Positions 1 to 8,396 of a DNA stretch of 10,283 nucleotides are shown piece by piece. Made by a program: the position numbers and the translations under genes. Positions within the stretch are counted from its first letter, which is position 1. Each line of letters starts with the position of its first letter. This DNA is from Calditerrivibrio sp. GTDB taxonomy: Bacteria; Chrysiogenota; Deferribacteres; Deferribacterales; Calditerrivibrionaceae. Where the stretch lies: positions 1-10,283 of the forward strand of contig JAIWOA010000113.1 of the NCBI GenBank assembly GCA_020217115.1. The letters run 5' to 3'. The notes under the pieces are model-generated. The model searched no databases. It was not told the DNA's origin and saw only the letters and a program-made list of their open reading frames with translations.

Positions 1-2016
1 TCCCATACTCCAATGGTCAACGGGATAGGTGTAATGGGATGGGGTGTTGGTGGTATTGAGGCTGAGGCTGTTATGCTTGGTCAGCCATACTATATGCCAA
101 TTCCTGAAGTTATAGGTGTGAAGCTCATTGGAAGTCTTAAGGAAGGTGTTACTGCTACTGATCTCATTCTTACAATTACCGAAATGCTGAGAAAATACAA
201 TGTTGTAGATAAATTTATTGAGTATTTTGGGCCAGGAATAAGGACACTTACAATTACTGATAGAGCTACAATATCAAATATGACTCCTGAATTTGGTGCT
301 ACTCTTGGTATTTTCCCCATAGATAAAAAGACAATAGACTATCTTAGGCTTACAAATAGAGAGAAATATGCTGATATTTTAGAACTATATTCCAGGAAAC
401 TTGGTATATTTTATACAGGGCAAGAGAAAATAGAGTACACGGATGTGGTAGAGATAGATCTCTCGTCTATAGAACCATCTTTAGCTGGTCCTTCAAGACC
501 TCAGGATAGGGTTTCTTTACATAATGTGAAAAAAAGATTTGATAGTGTTGTTTCTGGCAGAAGTGTAGAAATAGTTGTGGGGGATGAGAAAGTTACTCTT
601 GCCGATGGCAGTATTGTTATCGCTGCAATAACATCATGTACAAATACCTCAAATCCATATGCCATTATAGGTGCTGGTTTATTGGCAAGAAATGCCATAA
701 AAAAAGGTTTAAGAGTAAAACCCTATGTAAAAACTTCCCTTGCTCCCGGTTCTCGAGTTGTAGAGTCTTATCTAAAAAAATCAGAACTTTTATCTTACCT
801 TGAGGGGATAGGTTTTCATATTACTGCCTATGGATGTACTACATGTATAGGTAATAGTGGGCCTCTTTTACCACAAATAGAAGAAGCAGTTGCAAAAAAT
901 GATCTTAATGTTGTTGCTATTTTATCTGGTAATAGGAATTTTGAAGCAAGGATACATCAAAAAGTAAGGTCTAATTACCTTGCAAACCCTATTCTGGTTG
1001 TTGCTTATGCCCTTGCAGGTAGAATAAATATAGATTTCACCAGTGAACCAATAGGATATACTCCCTATGGAGAAAAGGTGTATTTAAAAGATATAGCTCC
1101 AGATCAAAAAGAGATAGAGGCTATTATTAAGAAAACAGTTACTAAGTCTGATTTTAGAAGAGAGTATAATAAAATATTTGAAGGGGATGAGTTCTGGCGT
1201 AAACTTTTGGTTAAAAATGAAGAAACCTTCAGCTGGCAAAAGGATTCTACTTATATTAAGAAACCCCCTTATTTTGAAAATTTTTCTTTAGAACTGAATA
1301 ATATTGATGATATAAAGGGTGCAAGACCTCTTCTGTTGTTGGGTGATTCTGTTACTACTGACCATATTTCTCCGGCAGGGGAGATAGATTCTGAATATCC
1401 TGCAGGTAGATACCTTATAGAAAAGAATATTTCCCCTGAAAACTTTAATTCCTATGGTTCAAGAAGGGGAAACCATGAGGTGATGATTAGGGGAACTTTT
1501 GCTAATATTAGAATAAAGAACAGTATAGTAGCTCCAAAAGAGGGAGGATTTACAAAAAAATTTCCTGAAGGTTATGAGTGTTACATCTTTGATGCAGCAA
1601 TGAAATATATAGGGGAGGGCACACCCCTTATAGTGTTTGCTGGTAAAGAATATGGTACAGGGTCTTCAAGGGATTGGGCAGCTAAAGGGACAGCTCTTCT
1701 TGGTGTAAAGGCTGTAATTGCAGAATCGTTCGAGAGAATACATAAGAGCAATCTTGTAGGTATGGGTGTTTTGCCGTTGCAGTTTAGAAATGGTGAAAGT
1801 TGGAAAAGTTTAGGTTTAACTGGAGATGAAACATTTGACATTCTGGGTATTGCAGATCTTACTCCTAAAAAAGAGTTAACCATAAAATTTAGAAAAAAAG
1901 ATGGAATTGAAGGCTCATTTAATGTTATAGCAAGGCTGGACACATTTATAGAAGTAGAGTATTATAAAAATGGTGGTATACTCCTTTATGTATTCAGGAA
2001 ATTTTTAAAAAATTAA
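1..2016 (+). CDS. acnA: Aconitate hydratase, AcnA/IRP1 type (5' end missing)
   Basis: Aconitase interconverts citrate and isocitrate through cis-aconitate in the cytoplasmic TCA cycle, using a [4Fe-4S] cluster. The reading frame is open from the first base (it begins SHTPMVNG), so the gene starts upstream of the window. The visible 671 residues lack roughly the first 200 of the usual ~890. The three cluster-ligating cysteines are present: one in AITSCTNTSNP (codon at 637-639) and two in YGCTTCIGNSG (835-837 and 844-846). The C-terminal swivel domain begins near 1320 with GDSVTTDHISPAGE and contains SYGSRRGNHEV and EYGTGSSRDWAAKG, which carry the substrate-binding serine and arginines. The AcnA/IRP1 subtype rather than AcnB follows from domain order (swivel at the C terminus) and from motif wording. 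The gene converges on the adaptor gene with 7 bp between stops, and I see no clear GC-rich terminator. The visible part is intact, so it is probably functional. Confidence 0.96.
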   Translation, partial: SHTPMVNGIGVMGWGVGGIEAEAVMLGQPYYMPIPEVIGVKLIGSLKEGVTATDLILTITEMLRKYNVVDKFIEYFGPGIRTLTITDRATISNMTPEFGATLGIFPIDKKTIDYLRLTNREKYADILELYSRKLGIFYTGQEKIEYTDVVEIDLSSIEPSLAGPSRPQDRVSLHNVKKRFDSVVSGRSVEIVVGDEKVTLADGSIVIAAITSCTNTSNPYAIIGAGLLARNAIKKGLRVKPYVKTSLAPGSRVVESYLKKSELLSYLEGIGFHITAYGCTTCIGNSGPLLPQIEEAVAKNDLNVVAILSGNRNFEARIHQKVRSNYLANPILVVAYALAGRINIDFTSEPIGYTPYGEKVYLKDIAPDQKEIEAIIKKTVTKSDFRREYNKIFEGDEFWRKLLVKNEETFSWQKDSTYIKKPPYFENFSLELNNIDDIKGARPLLLLGDSVTTDHISPAGEIDSEYPAGRYLIEKNISPENFNSYGSRRGNHEVMIRGTFANIRIKNSIVAPKEGGFTKKFPEGYECYIFDAAMKYIGEGTPLIVFAGKEYGTGSSRDWAAKGTALLGVKAVIAESFERIHKSNLVGMGVLPLQFRNGESWKSLGLTGDETFDILGIADLTPKKELTIKFRKKDGIEGSFNVIARLDTFIEVEYYKNGGILLYVFRKFLKN

Positions 2017-2023
2017 AAAAGGG

Positions 2024-2422
2024 TTATTTTACTACTTTTAAGATAGTTTTATTTATTTTGCTCGATTTCTCGTCAGGCTTTGATTTTTCTTTTTTTTCTT
2101 CAAACCTGAATCTGAACAGAAAGTTTGGATTATATATATCGTCAAAGAATATATGTATTGCATAAATTGGAATTACAATTTCTTCCCATAGCCCGCTGAA
2201 TCTCATGTTGCAGTAGAGGAATTCATCATCTGATGTGAGATTTTTATATGATGTATTTGAAAATACAAGTATTAATCCATTTTTTTTCTCCTCTTCAGTT
2301 AGCCCTCTTTTACCTACTTTAAGATCATCTACACTCATTATATTAATATAAAATTTTTCATTTTTTTCTATTAGAGAATAAAATAGCTCTTTTTTGAAAA
2401 AATTTAAATTTTCAAGATGCAT
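2024..2422 (-). CDS. sspB: SspB-like ClpXP specificity adaptor
   Basis: Probable cytoplasmic adaptor that delivers substrates, classically ssrA-tagged proteins, to the ClpXP protease. Two things are visible. Residues ~61-94 (NLTSDDEFLYCNMRFSGLWE, then EIVIPIYAIHIFFDD) follow the SspB pattern of a strand, RFxG, then V-P-x-x-A-I. The last residues, ILKVVK, match the C-terminal ClpX-binding peptide of E. coli SspB (ALRVVK). A charged, probably disordered linker (~108-126, rich in K, E, D and S) separates them, as in known SspB proteins. At 132 residues it is shorter than E. coli SspB (165), mainly in the linker. An upstream in-frame ATG at 2434 would add four residues, but the ATG at 2422 has GGAG six bases upstream (2429-2432), so I chose it. 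It overlaps the 3' end of the reductase gene by 11 bp and is last in the operon. The assignment rests on motif reading, not alignment scores. Confidence 0.82.
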   Translation of the reverse strand: MHLENLNFFKKELFYSLIEKNEKFYINIMSVDDLKVGKRGLTEEEKKNGLILVFSNTSYKNLTSDDEFLYCNMRFSGLWEEIVIPIYAIHIFFDDIYNPNFLFRFRFEEKKEKSKPDEKSSKINKTILKVVK

Positions 2423-3359
2423 TGTTTGCTCCATCTAAATATGTATCTTCCATTCCTTTTATCATCTCATATACAACTTTATTATATTTCAAGTCAATAT
2501 TATATTTTTTAGATAGAGTTAATACTTTTCCACCAAAAATTTCAACTTCAGTCTTCCTCTTTGCCTCAATATCCTGTAACATCGAAGTCTTACCTTTTGG
2601 ATCTAATTTATAGAGAACTTCATACCATTTTACCTTCAAATCATTTTGATAATCGAGGTTTACCCCCTCATAACTGGAAAGTAGTATAACCTCTTTCATC
2701 AAACCTTCCATTACATCTCTTATATGTTTAGATTTCTGAAAGTCTCCATAACTTGCACCTAAAACGGCTGATGTCTGATTCATCCCGACATTAACCATAA
2801 ATTTCCACCACATAGCTTTTTCCATCTCTTCCGGAATATCGTAGTTTATTCCTGCTATATCAAGAAGATTTTTTAATCTTTTTACTTTATCTGAAAGTAT
2901 ATGATTTTTGAGTTCCCCAAATACAAGTTTGCCAAGATTTTTGCAAGTTATTACGTTTTTATCCCGTACAGCATCCATTCCGACGGTTGTAGTGTACAAT
3001 ATTTTATCCATACCATAAACGGATCCTATTTCGTTTTCACTATCCAATCCATTTAATATGGATATGATTATGGTTTCTTTTGATATTATTCTATTTAATT
3101 TTGGGATAACATCTTTTAGATCGTGATATTTTACAGATATTATAATCAGATCTGCTTCAATGGTATCTTTATCGAGATCAATTGTATTAAAAATATATGG
3201 TGTATCATTGAACAGGATCTCTTTATCTTTTAGTTTACTGTATCTTTCCCCATATACACCCAGATAAACATTGAAATTATTATTTTGACTGAATTGTGAT
3301 GCATATAAGATACCCATTGCTCCAGCACCTATAATAACAATATTTTTTATTCCATGCAT
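2412..3359 (-). CDS. panE: 2-dehydropantoate 2-reductase (PanE/ApbA family)
   Basis: Ketopantoate reductase makes pantoate from 2-dehydropantoate with NADPH, a step toward pantothenate and coenzyme A, in the cytoplasm. The 315-residue protein has the usual family length. It opens with a Rossmann NADPH site, VIIGAGAMG (GxGxxG at 11-16), followed by ISVKYHDL near 75 and the nucleotide-side SILNGLD segment. The helical C-terminal domain has MWWKFMVNVGMNQ, where the lysine corresponds to the catalytic Lys176 of E. coli PanE. It also has KRKTEVEIFGG, whose glutamate fits the substrate-binding Glu256 position. The ATG at 3359 has AGGAG five bases upstream (3365-3369) and overlaps the photolyase 3' end by 13 bp. 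No other pantothenate gene is nearby. The PanE/ApbA family includes paralogues acting on other 2-oxo acids, so the precise substrate is less certain than the family. Confidence 0.88.
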   Translation of the reverse strand: MHGIKNIVIIGAGAMGILYASQFSQNNNFNVYLGVYGERYSKLKDKEILFNDTPYIFNTIDLDKDTIEADLIIISVKYHDLKDVIPKLNRIISKETIIISILNGLDSENEIGSVYGMDKILYTTTVGMDAVRDKNVITCKNLGKLVFGELKNHILSDKVKRLKNLLDIAGINYDIPEEMEKAMWWKFMVNVGMNQTSAVLGASYGDFQKSKHIRDVMEGLMKEVILLSSYEGVNLDYQNDLKVKWYEVLYKLDPKGKTSMLQDIEAKRKTEVEIFGGKVLTLSKKYNIDLKYNKVVYEMIKGMEDTYLDGANNAS

Positions 3360-4684
3360 GTGGTCTCCTGTGTTTTACTTTTCAAATATATCTCTTTAGC
3401 AAGTTTTGACATTTCATAATGATTTACTATCGGTTTGTGGTATGGAAGTTTGTTGGTTAATGGATCGTGCAGTAGATCTGGTGAGATATCTTTGAGTTCT
3501 GGCAGATATTTTTTTATATAAAGAGCATTTGGGTCAAATTTTTTACTCTGAAGTATTGGGTTAAATATCCTCATAGGTTTTGGGTCTGGACCAACAGATG
3601 CTGACCATTGCCAGTTACCTGTGTTAACTGCCTCATCGTAATCTAAAAGATACTCCATGAAAAATCTCTCTCCCCATCTCCAATCTATTAAAAGATCTTT
3701 GGTAAGAAATGATGCTACTATCATTCTGGCTCTCCCGTGCATCCAGTTTTCCCTTTTAAGTTGGTTAATTGCAGCATCAATGATGGGGTAGCCTGTTGTT
3801 GCATTTATGAATGCGTCAAAGAGTTTTTCATTGTTTATCCACTGTATACCTCTTCTTTTTTCCTGAAATTCTAAGTTGTTGAAATTATTGAAGTTTTCTT
3901 TTATATGGTACCAGAATTCTCTCCAGGATAGCTCTTTCACAAACTGGTTATCATTTCCGATTATATTTGAAACATGATGGTAAATTTTTCTCACCGAAAC
4001 TATACCAAAGCGGATATAATGAGATAGCTTGGTTGTACCATCAATATCAAGCAGATCCCTTGTATTGGCATAGTTTTTAAAATCGAAATTGCTTAACATT
4101 GAAGCTGTATCAAATTTATCAAAAATTTTATGTTTTGAATAGTTTAACTCTTTCTTTATCTCATCTATATTTGTTAGCTTGACATCCGGGGTTTTTATAG
4201 CTTTTTCAAAGGGGGAGATCTTTACATCAATCAGATTGATCCATTTTTTGTAAAATGGTGTAAATACTTTCGTATAGGGTATTTTATGAGTGTTAAGGAA
4301 ACCATCTTCTACTGTCTCAAAATTTACCGAGTATTTTTTTGCTACATTTTTTACATTCTGTTCGATCTTTTCTCCAGACCATGACTTAGATTTTGTTGTT
4401 ATAATATGATGCGGTTTTACAATTGTTATTATTTTTTCAAAGATTTCAGATTCATTACCTTTAAAGCAGTAAAGTTTACTTCCAATATTTTTTAATTTAT
4501 TATCAAGCTGTTCTATTGCTGAGACAAGAAAACCAAGTTTTTGATCTTTTGTATTGAATCTTTCAAGCAGATATTCGCTGAAAATAAATATTGGAACAAC
4601 TTCGTTCCCCAATTGGCATGCTTTTATGAAGCCTCTATTATCATCTATCCTTAAATCTCTTCTAAACCAGTATAAAATTTTCAT
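3347..4684 (-). CDS. phr: Deoxyribodipyrimidine photolyase (class I CPD type)
   Basis: Flavoenzyme that uses blue or near-UV light to split cyclobutane pyrimidine dimers in DNA. The 445 residues span an N-terminal alpha/beta antenna domain (begins MKILYWFRRDLRIDDN) and a C-terminal FAD domain from about 200. By hand alignment to E. coli photolyase, the electron-transfer tryptophan triad is conserved as W282, W335 and W358. The FAD-facing asparagine is N354 (in NTGNWQW), and the substrate-contacting E251/W254 lie in ELSWREFW. These argue for a photolyase rather than a signalling cryptochrome. One difference is that the E. coli active-site Asn341 position is Gly317 (WMHGRARM). The start codon overlaps the sigma-factor stop by one base (TGATG). 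I see no strong ribosome-binding site there, so translation is probably coupled. The antenna cofactor cannot be told from the sequence. Confidence 0.94.
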   Translation of the reverse strand: MKILYWFRRDLRIDDNRGFIKACQLGNEVVPIFIFSEYLLERFNTKDQKLGFLVSAIEQLDNKLKNIGSKLYCFKGNESEIFEKIITIVKPHHIITTKSKSWSGEKIEQNVKNVAKKYSVNFETVEDGFLNTHKIPYTKVFTPFYKKWINLIDVKISPFEKAIKTPDVKLTNIDEIKKELNYSKHKIFDKFDTASMLSNFDFKNYANTRDLLDIDGTTKLSHYIRFGIVSVRKIYHHVSNIIGNDNQFVKELSWREFWYHIKENFNNFNNLEFQEKRRGIQWINNEKLFDAFINATTGYPIIDAAINQLKRENWMHGRARMIVASFLTKDLLIDWRWGERFFMEYLLDYDEAVNTGNWQWSASVGPDPKPMRIFNPILQSKKFDPNALYIKKYLPELKDISPDLLHDPLTNKLPYHKPIVNHYEMSKLAKEIYLKSKTQETTCME

Positions 4685-5664
4685 CAGTTCAGATAATCTT
4701 GTAATCTTTTTTTGACAGCCTTCTTTCTTAGTTTGCTAAGTGCTCTTACCTCAATCTGCCTGACTCTCTCCCTACTTATATTGAGTATTTTACCTACTTC
4801 TTCAAGGGTCATTGGGTTTTCCCCATCAAGTCCATAACGCATTCTGAGAATATTTGCTTCCCTTTCATCAAGATCCTGAACTAAACTTTGAAGGGTTGAC
4901 TTTAGTGCTGTATTGATTACCTCATCTTCTACACTTACAGCTTTAGATTCTAATAAATCGAGGAATGTTCTATCTTCTCCATCTTTTATTGGACTTTCAA
5001 AGGACAGGTAGTTTCGTGACACCATCAAAATATTATCTACAGTTTCCTTGTCGATATTTAATACTTCAGCTACCTCTTCAGAGCTTGGTTCTCTATGCAG
5101 TTTTTTTGAAAGGGTTTCAATAGTTTCATTGATTTTATAAAGAAGACTTGCCTGCTTTATTGGGAGTCTCACAGTTCCCGATTGCTCTGCAAGTAGCTGG
5201 ATCATCGCTTGCCTTATCCACCAAACAGCATAAGATATGAATTTTACACCTTTTTCTGGGTCAAATCTTTTAGCTGCTTCAACTAATCCGAGATTACCCT
5301 GATTAATCAGGTCACTTATACTTACACCTGCATTTTTATATCTATTTGCCATTGATACAACAAATTTTATGTTAGATAAGATAAGTTTATTTAGTGCTTC
5401 CTTATCATTCTGTTGAATCCTCTTCCCCAGTTCATATTCCTCTTCTTTTGATAAGGGCTTATATTTATCTATTTTATTTATAAAGTCCTTTAAAGAATCG
5501 TCAGTTAATGATGAAATTGTTATTTCAAGGGCTTCAGTAGGGTCTTCATTTAAGATCTCAGCCTCAATTTCGTCACCCTGCAACTCCACTGTATCAAGAT
5601 CTTCAAATTCTTCAACTTCTGACTCAATTTTGTTATTAGCTTCAATAGTTTTGTTTTTAGCCAC
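4684..5664 (-). CDS. RNA polymerase sigma-70 family factor (group 2-like, no region 1.1)
   Basis: Directs RNA polymerase to a promoter class. From the GTG at 5664 the protein has 326 residues. Residues 1-58 form a strongly acidic tail (EVEEFEDLDTVELQGDE within it) where primary sigmas carry region 1.1. Region 1.2 lies at ~58-83, region 2 at ~85-170 (core binding, then VKFISYAVWWIRQAM and GTVRLPIK for -10 melting and recognition), region 3 at ~172-245, and region 4 at ~255-318. Region 4 includes the -35-reading helix-turn-helix MTLEEVGKILNISRERVRQI. The complete regions 1.2 to 4.2 with RpoD/RpoS-like wording, the short length and the absence of region 1.1 suggest a group 2 factor; RpoS-type stress function is possible but unproven. 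RpoH is unlikely from region 2.4. A longer TTG start at 5691 is rejected because it lies inside the promoter -10 box. First gene of its operon. Confidence 0.9.
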   Translation of the reverse strand: MAKNKTIEANNKIESEVEEFEDLDTVELQGDEIEAEILNEDPTEALEITISSLTDDSLKDFINKIDKYKPLSKEEEYELGKRIQQNDKEALNKLILSNIKFVVSMANRYKNAGVSISDLINQGNLGLVEAAKRFDPEKGVKFISYAVWWIRQAMIQLLAEQSGTVRLPIKQASLLYKINETIETLSKKLHREPSSEEVAEVLNIDKETVDNILMVSRNYLSFESPIKDGEDRTFLDLLESKAVSVEDEVINTALKSTLQSLVQDLDEREANILRMRYGLDGENPMTLEEVGKILNISRERVRQIEVRALSKLRKKAVKKRLQDYLN

Positions 5665-5669
5665 TATAA

Positions 5670-5674
5670 CCTCT
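5670..5674 (-). promoter_or_regulatory. Ribosome-binding site deciding the sigma-factor start
   Basis: AGAGG on the minus strand lies five bases upstream of the GTG at 5662-5664. It has good spacing and supports GTG over the upstream TTG at 5689-5691. Confidence 0.75.
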
Positions 5675-5690
5675 TTAAAAAAGACTGGCA

Positions 5691-5720
5691 ATTATATTTT
5701 TAGTTCAATTATAAAGTCAA
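5691..5720 (-). promoter_or_regulatory. Housekeeping-type promoter for the sigma-phr-panE-sspB operon
   Basis: On the minus strand, TTGACT (5715-5720) and a perfect TATAAT (5691-5696) are separated by 18 bp, matching the sigma-70 consensus in 11 of 12 positions. Transcription would start near 5684, giving a leader of about 20 bases before the GTG at 5664. Background A+T is high, but the -35 match and its placement after a terminator make this more than a chance hit. Confidence 0.72.
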
Positions 5721-5753
5721 AATTGCTTTACATCCAATAATAAATAATAGCAT

Positions 5754-5787
5754 AAAAAAATAAAAAGGGAAGTTAAATCCCCTTTTT
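5754..5787 (-). terminator. Rho-independent terminator after clpB
   Basis: Reading the minus strand, an 8-bp stem AAAAAGGG/CCCTTTTT (arms at 5780-5787 and 5762-5769) closes a 10-base loop and is followed by A then seven T. It begins at the clpB stop codon and ends the heat-shock operon. It lies about 34 bp before the -35 box of the next operon, so the two same-strand operons are separated units, allowing for some read-through. Confidence 0.82.
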
Positions 5788-8387
5788 TAATTAATTACCA
5801 GTGAGTCATCTTTTATGCTCAAATTTATCTTGCTATTTTTTTGTATGCCACCTTTGATTATCACTTCTGCAATTCTGTTTTCAAAATATTTTTGTAGAGC
5901 CCTTTTCATAGGTCTTGCTCCAAACTTTGGATCATATCCAGCTTTTACAAGATAATCAGCAGCAGATTCATCAAATGTAACATCAATATCAAGATTTTCT
6001 TTAATCCTTTTTGCTAAATCATTCAGCATAAGTTTTGCTATCTGTTCAAGATGTTCTCTACCCAATGGATGGAACACTATTATATCATCTATTCTGTTTA
6101 AAAACTCAGGTTTAAAATATTTTGAAATTATTCCAAAAACGAGTTGCGATACCCTTTCATATTCCTCATTCCATGATCCACCTTTTTCAAATTCCTCCTG
6201 TATCAGCTCGCTTCCTATGTTTGATGTCATTATTATTATTGTATTTTTAAAATTGACGACTCTACCTTTTGCATCTGTTAATCTTCCATCGTCAAGTATC
6301 TGAAGCATTATATTAAATACATCAGGGTGAGCTTTTTCTATTTCATCAAAGAGTATTACAGAGTATGGTTTTCTTCTTACCTTTTCCGTTAATTGCCCAC
6401 CTTCATCATATCCTACGTACCCTGGAGGTGCTCCTATCAATTTGGCAACGGAGTGTTTTTCCATGTACTCACTCATATCGATTCTTATCAGGGAGTCTTC
6501 ACTGTCAAACATAAACTCTGCAAGAGCTTTTGCAAGTTCTGTTTTACCTACCCCTGTAGGACCTAAGAATATAAATGATCCTATAGGTTTTTTGGGGTTA
6601 CTTAACCCAGCTCTACTTCTTCTGATTGCTTCACTCACCGAAGAGATTGCTCTTTCCTGTCCTATAACTCTATTATGTATAATTGACTCCATATTGATAA
6701 GTTTGTCAGCTTCCTCTTCTAATAATTTGGTTGCAGGGATACCTGTCCATTTTGCTATTATCTCAGCAATATCTTCTTCGTCAACTTCCTCTTTTAGCAT
6801 CTTTTTGTCTTTTTGGATCTCCTTTAATTTATCGTTTAGAATGTCCAATTTATTCTTTAGTTCTACCAGTTTTCCATATTTTATCTGTGATGCCAACTCG
6901 AAGTTACCTGATCTTTCTGCATTTGTCATAGCTATTTTTTGTTGTTCTTCCTCTTCCTTAACCTTTTTTATCTCAGAGATGATATTTTTTTCATTCTGCC
7001 AGTGAGTTTTTAAAGAGATTATTTTCTCATTTAGATCATTGATCTCTTTTTCTATCTTTTCTAACTTTATCTTACTTGCTTCATCCTGTTCTCTTTTTAA
7101 AGCCTGTTTTTCTATTTCCAATTGTCTTTTTTTTCTTTCAAGTTCATCAAGTTCTGTAGGTAAACTGTCAATTTCCATTCTAAGCTTTGCACATGCTTCG
7201 TCAATTAGGTCTATTGCCTTGTCTGGCATTTGCCTGTCAGAAATATATTTGTTGGACAGATAAACTGCTGATACTATTGCACTATCCTTTATCCTTACTC
7301 CATGGTGTACCTCATATTTTTCCTTTAATCCCCTAAGTATTGAAATAGTATCTTCAACTGAAGGCTCTTCAACCAATATAGGCTGGAATCTTCTCTCAAG
7401 GGCTGCATCTTTCTCTATATGTTTTTTATATTCATCCAGTGTTGTGGCACCTATGCAGTGTAGTTCACCACGTGCTAATGCTGGTTTTAAAAGGTTTGCT
7501 GCGTCCATAGCACCTTCTGCTGCACCGGCTCCAACCAATGTATGCATTTCATCTATAAAAAGTATGATCTCTCCCTCTCTTGATCCAATCTCTTTTAATA
7601 TAGATTTTAATCTGTCTTCAAATTCTCCTCTATATTTAGTTCCAGCAATGAGTGCACCCATATCAAGGGCAAGCAGGGTTTTATCTTTTAATGTTTCAGG
7701 AACGTCACCATTGACAATACGTTGAGCAAGTCCTTCAACTATAGCTGTTTTACCCACGCCAGGTTCACCTATTAATACAGGGTTATTCTTTGTTCTCCTT
7801 GATAGAACATGCATAACTCTCCTAATCTCCTCATCCCTCCCAATTACAGGGTCAAGTTTTCCGGTAGATGCTCTTTCTGTCATATTTATCGTGTATTTTT
7901 CTATAGACTGCATTTTTTCTTCTGGATTTTGATCTACAATTTTACTATCGCCTCTCAATTCCTTTATAGCTTTTAATATTTTATTTTTTTCTATCCCATT
8001 TTTTAGAAAAGTTTGCCTGAGGGAATAATTAGGATGCTCTACTATACCTATGAATAGATGTTCAGTAGATACATATTCATCGCCAAAGTCTTTTATGACT
8101 TTAAAGGCATAGTCAAGGGATTTTTTCAGATCCTGAGAAATATAGATACCTTCTGAACCAGAAACTTTTGGATATTTTTCTATCAGCTCGTCCAGGTCTG
8201 TATTCAAGGTCCCAACGTTTACCTCTATCTTTTGAAGAAGAGGTTTTATCATACCATCAGACTGTAGAATAAGGGACTTCAAGAGATGTTCCTGTTCTAT
8301 CTGCTGATTATTATTCTTCTCTGCAATAGCATGGGCACTTTGTATCGCTTCACTTGCTTTTATTGTTAGTTTATTCCAATTTATCAT
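5787..8387 (-). CDS. clpB: ATP-dependent chaperone ClpB (Hsp100 disaggregase)
   Basis: Hexameric AAA+ machine that, with DnaK/DnaJ/GrpE, threads polypeptides out of aggregates after heat stress in the cytoplasm. The 866 residues match the family's usual ~860. In order: an N-terminal Clp repeat domain (1-145); AAA-1 with Walker A GEPGVGKT (207-214), Walker B ILFIDE (275-280) and the arginine pair in ALERRF (~332); a long coiled-coil middle domain (~405-535, rich in K and E), which marks ClpB rather than ClpA; then AAA-2 with GPTGVGKT (609-616), the pore loop [13 protein letters not shown] (~652-664), [13 protein letters not shown] and FLNRIDD. No ClpP-docking IGF/IGL loop was noticed in AAA-2, consistent with disaggregation rather than degradation. 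The ATG at 8387 has AGGAG six bases upstream (8394-8398), overlapping the hspR stop. It is the last gene of the heat-shock operon. Confidence 0.98.
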   Translation of the reverse strand: MINWNKLTIKASEAIQSAHAIAEKNNNQQIEQEHLLKSLILQSDGMIKPLLQKIEVNVGTLNTDLDELIEKYPKVSGSEGIYISQDLKKSLDYAFKVIKDFGDEYVSTEHLFIGIVEHPNYSLRQTFLKNGIEKNKILKAIKELRGDSKIVDQNPEEKMQSIEKYTINMTERASTGKLDPVIGRDEEIRRVMHVLSRRTKNNPVLIGEPGVGKTAIVEGLAQRIVNGDVPETLKDKTLLALDMGALIAGTKYRGEFEDRLKSILKEIGSREGEIILFIDEMHTLVGAGAAEGAMDAANLLKPALARGELHCIGATTLDEYKKHIEKDAALERRFQPILVEEPSVEDTISILRGLKEKYEVHHGVRIKDSAIVSAVYLSNKYISDRQMPDKAIDLIDEACAKLRMEIDSLPTELDELERKKRQLEIEKQALKREQDEASKIKLEKIEKEINDLNEKIISLKTHWQNEKNIISEIKKVKEEEEQQKIAMTNAERSGNFELASQIKYGKLVELKNKLDILNDKLKEIQKDKKMLKEEVDEEDIAEIIAKWTGIPATKLLEEEADKLINMESIIHNRVIGQERAISSVSEAIRRSRAGLSNPKKPIGSFIFLGPTGVGKTELAKALAEFMFDSEDSLIRIDMSEYMEKHSVAKLIGAPPGYVGYDEGGQLTEKVRRKPYSVILFDEIEKAHPDVFNIMLQILDDGRLTDAKGRVVNFKNTIIIMTSNIGSELIQEEFEKGGSWNEEYERVSQLVFGIISKYFKPEFLNRIDDIIVFHPLGREHLEQIAKLMLNDLAKRIKENLDIDVTFDESAADYLVKAGYDPKFGARPMKRALQKYFENRIAEVIIKGGIQKNSKINLSIKDDSLVIN

Positions 8388-8396
8388 ATATAGCTC

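Noticed and set aside
1581..1943. 120-residue minus-strand open frame inside aconitase.
   Set aside because: It is antisense to the conserved swivel domain and has no recognisable motif.
1997..2050. Possible bidirectional terminator in the 7-bp convergent gap between aconitase and the adaptor.
   Set aside because: The sequence is A/T runs with at best a 5-bp AAAAG/CTTTT stem and a 13-base loop. No GC-rich stem with a T-run is visible.
2422..2434. Upstream ATG at 2434 as start of the SspB-like gene.
   Set aside because: The nearest purine-rich stretch (GGAAG) is 12 bases away, whereas the ATG at 2422 has GGAG at six bases. The four extra residues are also outside the conserved core.
6442..7005. 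187-residue plus-strand open frame opposite clpB.
   Set aside because: It is antisense to the middle and AAA-2 regions of a clearly real gene, with a Ser/Leu/Ile-rich composition typical of reverse-frame shadows and no recognisable domain.
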